NCBI GenBank assembly: GCA_022484565.1
Contig: JAKVKZ010000026.1
Coordinates: forward strand, 1 to 39,231
DNA: 39,231 nucleotides
Origin: Muribaculaceae bacterium
Lineage (GTDB): Bacteria > Bacteroidota > Bacteroidia > Bacteroidales > Muribaculaceae
Direction of reading: 5' to 3'
Shown: positions 7,878 to 14,280 of the stretch, piece by piece
Layout of the letters: each line of letters starts with the position of its first letter
Numbering within the stretch: position 1 is the first letter of the stretch
The notes under the pieces: model-generated
Seen by the model: only the letters and a program-made list of their open reading frames with translations
Databases searched by the model: none
What the model was told of the DNA's origin: nothing
Program-made: the position numbers and the translations under genes

Positions 7878-10800
7878 ATGAAAAAAACCTTACTTTTAAT
7901 CAGTTTACTCGTTGTTTCTCTCTCCCTGCGGGCACAGCTTGCGGAGGATTTTGAGGTTACGACGTTCCCACCTGCGGGATGGGACACCACTTACGTAAGT
8001 CATGCCGATTTGAGCCTGAAAGTCACGGCAGTACCTCGCTGGGATTTGCAGAAGACCAAGCCAAGCGGACAGGTATTCACTGGCTACACAGGCGGCAAAA
8101 TGGCTATCGGCTACACTGGGCAAACCCGTTCCGGGAAGAGCCTTAAAGCCGATTCTTGGCTTATCTCTCCAAAGGTTGAAATCGCTGATTGCTACGGTCT
8201 GTCGTTCCTTTTGGGAGGAATCTGGAACAACAACACTGAAAATAACCGTTTCTATTTTCAGGTGCTCGTTTCCACCACCGACAGCCTGCCGGAAAGTTTC
8301 ACCGACACGCTTTTCACCTATTCGCCACGAACCGAAGACGGCTTCGTGATGTTCCCGATGGCTACGCATTTCATCAATCTCAGCAAATACGTCGGCAAAC
8401 ATATTTTTGTGGCTTTCCGCAACTATGGCGGTGAAGGCGCTCAATCCAACATGCTCACCAACAACACTTATCTCGATCATGTGCAAATCGGCGCGTTCAC
8501 CGAATCGCCCGACCTTGCCGTCAGCAATGTGACGAATGTAATAGCCAACCTCAACTTCAAGCAGACGTTGAAGGCCACCGTTGAAAATAGCGGCAAAGCC
8601 GTCAATTCTTTCAACCTGCATTATGTGGTCAACAAGACCGATTCCAGCACAATTGCCGTCAGCCAGCCCGTTGGCAAAGGCGGGTCAGTTGAAGTGCCGT
8701 TTAGCGTAAATCTTGCTCCTGGCGCTTCCAACACCATCGTGGCTTGGGCGGAAACCGATTCCGACGCGTTCCTCGGCAATTCATTCACCACTTACGCAGT
8801 CACCATGCCGGCAATGCTTACGTTCCCTTACAAGATGGCTTCATCGTCAACCGCTTCCACCGATTTCAAAACTTCGACCTCCGGCACCGGCAAGTCAGCG
8901 TGGAAATGGTACTCCAATTATTCCAGCTACGTCTATACTTACTATCCGGGCACCACGGCCATGCTGAAGAGCAGCGGCATCACTCTGCCCAAGGGCGACA
9001 TCATGGTTTCGTTCGATTACCAGTCGGCAACGCCTTTCACCATGCGGGCACTGCTCGGCAACTATATCAAATATGTGAAGTGCGACAGCATTTCGCTACC
9101 TGCCACCGCAAGTGATTACGCTCAAGGCAAATTCGTCATTAAAGTGCCTGCCGACACCACTTTATCAATTGCTCTCATGGCGCTTCTCGGCACTGAATCC
9201 ACTCAGATTTCAGTTAAGAACATCTCAATCCAGACTTCCTACGCCGATGCCAAAACCGCCGCGCTCGTTTCTCCCGAATGGCGTGCCACCCTGCCCGATG
9301 CAGGCGTGGTGGTCAAGGCCCAATTCCAGAATCTCACTGCCGGCGAACTGAAAAATGTGCCTGTCAAGTATCAGGTCGGCACTGCCGCCGCTGTGATCGA
9401 CACAATTCCGTCGATGGCTGCAAATGCCACTATAGTCCACTCGTTCGCCACTCCGATTGACCTTTCCGTAGCGGGTTCTTATCCGCTCAAAGTGTGGATT
9501 GACCTTGCCGGCGACGGCGATTTGACCAACGACACCATCAGCACCACGCTCTACAGCTACAATGCCAAAACTCTGCCTTACCGCACAAGTTTTGAGCCTG
9601 GCGAAGACGGCAACAACTGGAACATCTACAACCCCGACAACGATGTGGTTTACTGGTATCTTGCCACAATGGTCAGCAACAAGGTCAACTATGCCAAAGC
9701 AGGCGTTTCGGCTGCCTACATCAATTCCTACACCGGCATTACGCACAACGATTGGCTCATCAGCCCTGCCATCAGTCTGCCGGCTGGCAAAACTCGCGTG
9801 TCGTTCTATTACACCACCGAATATTCCACTGGCGCAACAAATCTGAAGTTGTACCTCTCCAAATCGGCAAGTCCCGACTCCATGAAGCAGTCGCAGCCTA
9901 TTTTCTGCGACAGCATCACCAATGTGCTGTACTACAAGAGCGGCTATGCCTTGCTCGACGTGAAGGAGGCCGGCAACTATTATCTCGGCTTCTACGATGA
10001 AGGTTCGGGCCGCGACATCATCCTCGACGATGTGCGCGTGGAGCAGACCAACGACCTTTGCCTGCTTTCCGCTTCGTCGGACGTGACTGAGGGCTACAAC
10101 CTCGACAGGGCAAAAATAAGCGTCAAGTTCGCCAATCACGGCATTGACCCGCAAACTGACATTCCATTGACTTTCAAGGTTGGAACTGACGCTTCTACCT
10201 CCATCGAGACTTATCGCGGCACTCTCAATCCGGGCGACACTGCCTCCTACACTTTCATGACGCCAATCGATGTGTCCACAGCCGGCACCTACAGCATCAA
10301 GGTTGCCGTGGCTGCCCCAAATGATTCCGACAGCTACAACAACGCCATCACCGTCACGGTGAAGAACCTTGCCTGCAAGGCTTTGCCTTATGTCCACGAC
10401 TTCGAGGTTGCTCCTTCGCCGTGGTCGCTCAGCGGCTGGATTCGCGGCACAAGTTCAATGTACGCCTACAAGGGCACAGGAGTGCTATATCATGATGGCA
10501 AAACCACCGACGACTGGGCCTATTCCGAGTGCATCAATGTGCCTGCCGGCGACTATGAACTCAGCTATTTCATGCGCACTTTCCTCAACGGCACCGACAC
10601 CCTGCGCGATGCCCACAGCTACGACGTGTGCATCGGCACCGACCGCACGCCCGAGGCCATGACTAAAGTCATTGCATCGTTCCGTAATGTGCTTTGCAGC
10701 AGCAAGTACAATAAAAAGGTGATACGCACCATCCATGTCGATGCCGACAGCAAACTCTACATCGGATTCCACTACACCGGTGCAGTCAATGCCAACAAGA

Positions 10801-11555
10801 ACGGCATCTACATCGACTATCTCACGCTGAAGGCGCAGCCCACTACGGCGACCGCCGCAATGCCCTACTCCTACAATTTCACCACGCCCAACACCGATTG
10901 GTATCACTATTATCCCACCACGCTTTTCGAGCAATGGAAGATAGCCACCGATGCCTCCGGCAATGCCTGCATGAAGACCAAGCGCACAGTCAGCGTCACA
11001 TCCTCCGAACTTGCCGGCCCGCTCGAGTCCAAGTCGTTCAGCCTCATCAAGGGCGATTCCCTGATTGCGACTTTCGATTACGCCATCACAGCCGACAGCG
11101 TCGGCCCGACCATCAATCTCGCGCTCAGCAGTGTTGACGACCCAGCGGCCTTTACCGACGAAGCCAACTTCATTGCCACCGGCGGCGATGTCACCGGCAA
11201 CGTAATCACCGCCACTGGCAAAACCGTAGTTCCAGCCGACGGCATTTATTATCTGGCTTTCGTTCCGCGCGGCGAGCAGACGTTCTCAATGTATCTTTAC
11301 AATGCGTCGTTCATGACCAAGCAGCCCACAGGAATCACTTCCGCCCGCTCTCTCGGCTCTTACCGTCTTGTCGGTCGCACTCTCTATCTGCCCGATGGCT
11401 GCACCGATGCCAGCATCTTCACCACTGAAGGCCTGCAAATGTGCCGTGTGGCTAATGTGCCGTCAATTTCTCTTGCCGATTATCCGTCGGGCCTCTATAT
11501 TGTCCGCCTCTCGGCAAATGGTAAGTTGCTCACAGGCAAGATTTTCGTAAAATAG
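7878..11555 (+). CDS. Large secreted adhesin-like protein with T9SS-type tail
   Basis: The 1225-aa protein starts with a signal peptide (MKKTLLLISLLVVSLSLRAQ). It then alternates jelly-roll domains of the choice-of-anchor J/cleaved-adhesin type with CARDB-like Ig domains. The jelly-roll blocks lie at about 20-205, 315-455, 565-735, 838-990 and 995-1145; key motifs are DSWLISPKVEI, NDWLISPAISLPAG and YIDYLTLKA. CARDB-like blocks, with LKATVENSGKAV or AKISVKFANHG, lie between several of them. The last ~65 residues (SLADYPSGLYIVRLSANGK then GKIFVK) fit a type IX secretion sorting domain. The gingipain adhesin regions are the best-known relatives, but no protease domain is present. It is monocistronic, with its own promoter and a strong terminator. 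Binding target unknown. Confidence 0.8.
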   Translation: MKKTLLLISLLVVSLSLRAQLAEDFEVTTFPPAGWDTTYVSHADLSLKVTAVPRWDLQKTKPSGQVFTGYTGGKMAIGYTGQTRSGKSLKADSWLISPKVEIADCYGLSFLLGGIWNNNTENNRFYFQVLVSTTDSLPESFTDTLFTYSPRTEDGFVMFPMATHFINLSKYVGKHIFVAFRNYGGEGAQSNMLTNNTYLDHVQIGAFTESPDLAVSNVTNVIANLNFKQTLKATVENSGKAVNSFNLHYVVNKTDSSTIAVSQPVGKGGSVEVPFSVNLAPGASNTIVAWAETDSDAFLGNSFTTYAVTMPAMLTFPYKMASSSTASTDFKTSTSGTGKSAWKWYSNYSSYVYTYYPGTTAMLKSSGITLPKGDIMVSFDYQSATPFTMRALLGNYIKYVKCDSISLPATASDYAQGKFVIKVPADTTLSIALMALLGTESTQISVKNISIQTSYADAKTAALVSPEWRATLPDAGVVVKAQFQNLTAGELKNVPVKYQVGTAAAVIDTIPSMAANATIVHSFATPIDLSVAGSYPLKVWIDLAGDGDLTNDTISTTLYSYNAKTLPYRTSFEPGEDGNNWNIYNPDNDVVYWYLATMVSNKVNYAKAGVSAAYINSYTGITHNDWLISPAISLPAGKTRVSFYYTTEYSTGATNLKLYLSKSASPDSMKQSQPIFCDSITNVLYYKSGYALLDVKEAGNYYLGFYDEGSGRDIILDDVRVEQTNDLCLLSASSDVTEGYNLDRAKISVKFANHGIDPQTDIPLTFKVGTDASTSIETYRGTLNPGDTASYTFMTPIDVSTAGTYSIKVAVAAPNDSDSYNNAITVTVKNLACKALPYVHDFEVAPSPWSLSGWIRGTSSMYAYKGTGVLYHDGKTTDDWAYSECINVPAGDYELSYFMRTFLNGTDTLRDAHSYDVCIGTDRTPEAMTKVIASFRNVLCSSKYNKKVIRTIHVDADSKLYIGFHYTGAVNANKNGIYIDYLTLKAQPTTATAAMPYSYNFTTPNTDWYHYYPTTLFEQWKIATDASGNACMKTKRTVSVTSSELAGPLESKSFSLIKGDSLIATFDYAITADSVGPTINLALSSVDDPAAFTDEANFIATGGDVTGNVITATGKTVVPADGIYYLAFVPRGEQTFSMYLYNASFMTKQPTGITSARSLGSYRLVGRTLYLPDGCTDASIFTTEGLQMCRVANVPSISLADYPSGLYIVRLSANGKLLTGKIFVK

Positions 11556-11576
11556 TCCGATATACCTTATTTTCAA

Positions 11577-11617
11577 GTGCCTGCATTATTTTGTTCAAGT
11601 AATGCAGGCACAATTTT
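11577..11617 (+). terminator. Rho-independent terminator after the adhesin-like gene
   Basis: GTGCCTGCATTA and TAATGCAGGCAC form a perfect 12-bp stem with an 11-nt loop, followed by AATTTTTG. It ends the upstream transcript before the hipB operators. Confidence 0.8.
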
Positions 11618-11633
11618 TGAAAAGCACATGAAA

Positions 11634-11655
11634 TTTATACCCTATAAGGTATAAA
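11634..11655. promoter_or_regulatory. HipB operator-like palindrome O1
   Basis: Perfect arms TTTATACC and GGTATAAA flank a 6-nt centre. Two-fold symmetric TATACC/GGTATA half sites are similar in style to known HipB operators. It lies 42 bp (about four helical turns) upstream of O2, centre to centre. Confidence 0.6.
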
Positions 11656-11676
11656 TTGATCAAAACTCCATCAATA

Positions 11677-11696
11677 TTATACCCGCTCTGATATAA
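11677..11696. promoter_or_regulatory. HipB operator-like site O2 overlapping the -33 region
   Basis: TTATACCC and TGATATAA form an imperfect version of O1. It covers the expected -33 position of the hipB promoter, where no consensus TTTG is present, which fits autorepression. Confidence 0.55.
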
Positions 11697-11713
11697 ATTT
11701 CAATGATTATTAT

Positions 11714-11721
11714 TATATTTG
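11714..11721 (+). promoter_or_regulatory. Promoter -7 box of hipBST
   Basis: TATATTTG matches the -7 consensus and lies 16 nt before the hipB ATG at 11738. The leader is therefore very short. Confidence 0.6.
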
Positions 11722-11737
11722 CAGCAAATTTCAATCA

Positions 11738-11956
11738 ATGGAATATTCCACTATAGCAAGCTACGTTAAAGCCATGCGGAAGCGTTACAATCTCACTCAG
11801 GTGGATTTATCGCAGAAATCGGGTGTCGGTCTGCGTTTTGTCCGCGATCTCGAGCAAGGCAAGCAGACTTTGCGCATGGACAAAATCAATCAGGTGCTCC
11901 GTCTGTTTGGTTCTGAAGTCGGGCCGGTGAAATCTGTCAACACTTTTGAACCATGA
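11738..11956 (+). CDS. hipB: HipB-like XRE antitoxin
   Basis: The 72-aa protein is a compact HTH_3/XRE domain: VKAMRKRYNLTQVDLSQKSG, then GLRFVRDLEQGKQTLRMDKI with a helix-turn-helix. It ends with the short tail common to HipB-like antitoxins of Bacteroidetes, where the next helix (NQVLRLFGSEVGP) closes the fold. As antitoxin and repressor it should bind the operators at 11634-11696 and the HipT/HipS proteins. Its stop overlaps the hipS start by 4 bp. In E. coli HipBA the antitoxin is similarly small. Confidence is high for the family and moderate for the operator link. Confidence 0.82.
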   Translation: MEYSTIASYVKAMRKRYNLTQVDLSQKSGVGLRFVRDLEQGKQTLRMDKINQVLRLFGSEVGPVKSVNTFEP

Positions 11957-12279
11957 AAAGCGCTTCAGTATTTCTCCATTCCGCCTTGGCCGGAGTGATA
12001 ACCGAAAACGAGGATGGTTATTCATTCCAGTACGATTCTGCCTATCTGCGCTCCGATGGTGCGCAGCCGGTCAGTTTGACCTTGCCTCTTTCTCCAGAGC
12101 CTTACCGCAGCAAAGTGCTGTTCCCGTTCTTCGACGGCCTTATCCCCGAAGGCTGGCTTCTCGAAATTGCCGAACAAAGTTGGAAAATCGACCGTCGCGA
12201 TAGGATGTCGCTTCTTCTGGCTTGTTGCAAGGATTGCATTGGCGCTGTAAGTATTGTCCCACTTCAAAATGCTGAATGA
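11953..12279 (+). CDS. hipS: HipS-like protein (free-standing HipA N-terminal subdomain)
   Basis: The 108-aa product corresponds to the N-terminal 'couple_hipA' subdomain of HipA kinases, with SLTLPLSPEPYRSKVLFPFF and FDGLIPEGWLLEIAEQSW as the diagnostic blocks. It ends before any kinase motif, and the kinase is a separate gene one nt downstream. This is the arrangement of tripartite HipBST systems, in which HipS, not HipB, neutralises the kinase. Start ATG 11953 overlaps the hipB stop. A frameshifted ordinary HipA is an alternative. However, both halves have proper starts, the junction falls at the known domain border and neither half is damaged, so a genuine split gene is more likely. Confidence 0.78.
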   Translation: MKSASVFLHSALAGVITENEDGYSFQYDSAYLRSDGAQPVSLTLPLSPEPYRSKVLFPFFDGLIPEGWLLEIAEQSWKIDRRDRMSLLLACCKDCIGAVSIVPLQNAE

Positions 12280-12280
12280 T

Positions 12281-13213
12281 ATGTCGAAATGCCTATTTTG
12301 CTATAAAGAATTGGAGCAGGGTCAGACCGACTTTCACCCAGTCTGCTCAATGAAAATTTTCGGCAGGAAGCGCACTCCCGCCCTGCAATACACCCGCAGC
12401 CAAATTAAAGTGCTTGCCGAGAAGGTTATTCGCAACCAGACGGCCGTCACCGGAGTCCAGGCTAAACTCTCGCTCGATTTTGCGAACAAAAAGTCTGAAC
12501 GGCTCACTATTGTTGGACTTTGGGGACGGTTCATCCTAAAGCCGCAAACCGACTTATATCCGAATCTTCCCGAACTTGAGGATGTAACTATGCATTTGGC
12601 TGAAATAGCTGGCATTGAAGTCGTTCCGCACTCATTGATGCGTTTTCAAGATGGCGAATTGTGCTATATCACCCGACGCATCGACCGTAAAAAGGATGGC
12701 TCAAAAATTGCCATGGAAGATATGTGCCAACTTTCAGAGCGGCTTACTGAATACAAATATAAAGGTTCGTATGAGCAAATTGCCAAACTCATTCTGAAAT
12801 ATTCAGCTGCACCTGTCCTCGACATGGAAAAATTTTGGGAAGTCGTGGTGTTTTCTTGGATTACTGGAAATTCCGATATGCACTTGAAAAATTTCTCGCT
12901 TTTCAGCCCACTACATGATGAATACATCCTCACCCCAGCCTACGATCTCCTTTCCACATTGCTCGTTATGCCGTCTGACACTGAAGAACTTGCGCTCACA
13001 ATTTGCGGCAAAAAAAGTAGGCTGAAAAAAGCGGATTTTAAGTCGGCAATCACGTCATCGGGCATTGCCGATAATGTATGTAGCAATATTCTAAGCAAAT
13101 TCTTCAATGTCCGCGGTCAGTGGATTGATTTCATCAATAATTCATTCTTGCCGACCGACATGAAGAACCAATATATTCAGCTCATCAATCAGAGGCTGGA
13201 ATTGCTGCAATAA
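12281..13213 (+). CDS. hipT: HipT-like serine/threonine kinase toxin
   Basis: ATG 12281 is chosen because it lies one nt after the hipS stop; the frame is open upstream to 12254. The 310-aa protein starts with a zinc-knuckle-like C4-x2-C7-x11-H19-x2-C22. Kinase motifs follow: VTGVQAKLS (56-64, the HipA Gly-rich loop), FILKPQ with the ATP-contacting Lys, YITRRIDR, the catalytic GNSDMHLKN (D199, N204) and the metal-binding AYDLLS (D222). HipA-family kinases phosphorylate aminoacyl-tRNA synthetases (GltX for HipA, TrpS for HipT) and halt growth. The target here is not predictable. It is the last gene of hipB-hipS-hipT, followed by an inverted repeat made of the same sequence as the operators. 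Confidence 0.82.
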   Translation: MSKCLFCYKELEQGQTDFHPVCSMKIFGRKRTPALQYTRSQIKVLAEKVIRNQTAVTGVQAKLSLDFANKKSERLTIVGLWGRFILKPQTDLYPNLPELEDVTMHLAEIAGIEVVPHSLMRFQDGELCYITRRIDRKKDGSKIAMEDMCQLSERLTEYKYKGSYEQIAKLILKYSAAPVLDMEKFWEVVVFSWITGNSDMHLKNFSLFSPLHDEYILTPAYDLLSTLLVMPSDTEELALTICGKKSRLKKADFKSAITSSGIADNVCSNILSKFFNVRGQWIDFINNSFLPTDMKNQYIQLINQRLELLQ

Positions 13214-13243
13214 TTCGGAAAAGCAATCAATAATCCATATATT

Positions 13244-13304
13244 TTATACCCTATCGGTTATAATATCACGCTAAGGCATGGTAATTGCACCCGATAGGGT
13301 ATAA
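13244..13304. repeat. Inverted operator-like repeats after hipT
   Basis: TTATACCCTATCGG at 13244-13257 and its exact reverse complement at 13291-13304 form 14-bp arms 33 nt apart. The first arm also continues into a palindrome ending TTATAA. The TTATACCC core is shared with the two sites before hipB. It may be a second HipB-binding region, a terminator hairpin, or both. Confidence 0.65.
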
Positions 13305-13365
13305 TTTCCCTTCTCTTTCCCATTTCCTTGCATTTCCCCAGTTCATTTGCCATTACTTTTGCGCT

Positions 13366-13443
13366 ATGGAACTTAACCAAATGGACTTTCCAATATATAA
13401 TATAGCCATCTCGCGCAATTCACTCTTAAATCTTGTTAAGTAA
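13366..13443 (+). CDS. Possible 25-aa leaderless peptide or truncated gene start
   Basis: An ATG-started 25-codon frame (MELNQMDFPIYNIAISRNSL and five more residues) follows a -7-like TACTTTTG (13354-13361) by only 4 nt, so the transcript would start at or inside the ATG. The composition looks like real protein, and the frame may be the beginning of a gene lost by deletion. Otherwise the 13214-13524 gap contains only the inverted repeats and the next promoter. Confidence 0.2.
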   Translation: MELNQMDFPIYNIAISRNSLLNLVK

Positions 13444-13466
13444 GCATGATATTTTGTCATGTTTAC

Positions 13467-13497
13467 TTGTCATTTTGAAAAACGTACTTTACATTTG
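13467..13497 (+). promoter_or_regulatory. Promoter of the membrane protein/XRE pair
   Basis: TTG at 13467-13469 and TACATTTG at 13490-13497 are 20 nt apart. It decides the start codon: the longer frame beginning at 13459 overlaps the promoter, so ATG 13525 is used. Confidence 0.6.
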
Positions 13498-13524
13498 CAC
13501 CGTTCAACAAAAACCGAATATATT

Positions 13525-14001
13525 ATGAAAACAAATTATCTGTTTCCACCTGTTTACCGAAAAATCGGTTGGTGGCTGTTCGTCCCCTCATTTGTGCTTG
13601 GCATCCTGCTGATGGCTGGTGTGCTGCCCGACAACTTGCTCACTTGCACCACTCCAATGCTTTTCGGCGAAGGCCATTCCCTTTTAGGCATCAATTGCAT
13701 CGAATTCGGCAGCAACGACTGGCTGGATGAAATCATCCTGATTTGCCTTTCCGTTTCCCTGATTTTCCTCTCATTTTCCCGCGAAGTCGATGAAGATGAA
13801 TGCATTGCCGAAATCCGTATGCGCTCTTTCGTCTGGGCCATCAAGGCCAACACCCTACTTATTATTGTATGCACGCTCACTATTTTCGGCTTCGCTTATC
13901 TCTATTTCATGATTATTTTCATGTTCACGATGTTCCTGTTTTTCCTCGTGAAATATGAAATTGCTCTCTACAAATTCAGAAAGGACAATTATGAAAAATA
14001 A
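13525..14001 (+). CDS. Four-helix membrane protein paired with an XRE regulator
   Basis: From ATG 13525 the product is 158 aa. Four hydrophobic segments are visible: WWLFVPSFVLGILLMAG (near residue 15), DEIILICLSVSLIFLSF (mid-protein), and two in the C-terminal third. The layout resembles DUF2975-type inner-membrane proteins that sit next to small XRE regulators, but I am not certain of the family. A short acidic loop (REVDEDE) lies between helices 2 and 3. Its last 11 bp overlap the start of the regulator gene. The likely role is a membrane partner or target of that regulator; no catalytic motif is visible. Confidence 0.6.
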   Translation: MKTNYLFPPVYRKIGWWLFVPSFVLGILLMAGVLPDNLLTCTTPMLFGEGHSLLGINCIEFGSNDWLDEIILICLSVSLIFLSFSREVDEDECIAEIRMRSFVWAIKANTLLIIVCTLTIFGFAYLYFMIIFMFTMFLFFLVKYEIALYKFRKDNYEK

Positions 14002-14203
14002 TATTCGTGTGCAACGTGCCGTCAAGCGCATCACGCAACAGCAGTTGGCTGAAGCCGTCGGAGTGAGCCGTCAGACAATCAATGCCATAGAAGCCGGCAA
14101 ATATGTCCCTTCGTCGGTTCTTGCCTTGAAAATCGCAAGCGTTTTCGGGCAAAGTTTCGACTCCATTTTCCAGCTTGATGACGATGATTGGAAAAAAAGT
14201 TAA
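13991..14203 (+). CDS. Small XRE-family transcriptional regulator
   Basis: From ATG 13991 the protein is 70 aa and is a minimal HTH_3 domain: NIRVQRAVKRITQQQLAEAV, then VSRQTINAIEAGKYVPS, then LALKIASVFGQSFDSIFQLD. This matches the short YozG/Cro-like regulators that pair with membrane proteins. It overlaps the upstream gene by 11 bp and should be co-translated with it. The frame is open upstream to 13955, but that start would lie deep in the membrane protein gene and adds no conserved sequence. DNA target unknown. Confidence 0.8.
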   Translation: MKNNIRVQRAVKRITQQQLAEAVGVSRQTINAIEAGKYVPSSVLALKIASVFGQSFDSIFQLDDDDWKKS

Positions 14204-14213
14204 AAATAAATAC

Positions 14214-14221
14214 TATTTTTG
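14214..14221 (+). promoter_or_regulatory. Promoter -7 box of the beta-barrel gene
   Basis: TATTTTTG matches the consensus. The nearest TTG (14188-14190) is 23 nt away, slightly long. The leader is about 50 nt. Confidence 0.45.
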
Positions 14222-14233
14222 TGCAACATTTTG

Positions 14234-14266
14234 TCGTCTCATTGCGTCTTATATAAAACGAGACGA
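14234..14266 (+). other. Hairpin in the 5' leader of the beta-barrel gene
   Basis: TCGTCTC and GAGACGA form a 7-bp stem around a 19-nt loop, ending 14 nt before the ATG. It could modulate translation or be an operator. Confidence 0.35.
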
Positions 14267-14280
14267 TAATAAAACCAATA

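Noticed and set aside
9225-10397. 390-aa minus-strand frame inside the adhesin-like gene
   Set aside because: It is a long shadow of a GC-biased coding region; the plus-strand protein has signal peptide, domains and terminator.
11953-13213. Frameshifted single hipA gene
   Set aside because: Both parts have proper start codons, the split matches the subdomain border, and HipT starts with its own zinc-knuckle-like motif, so a tripartite system fits better.
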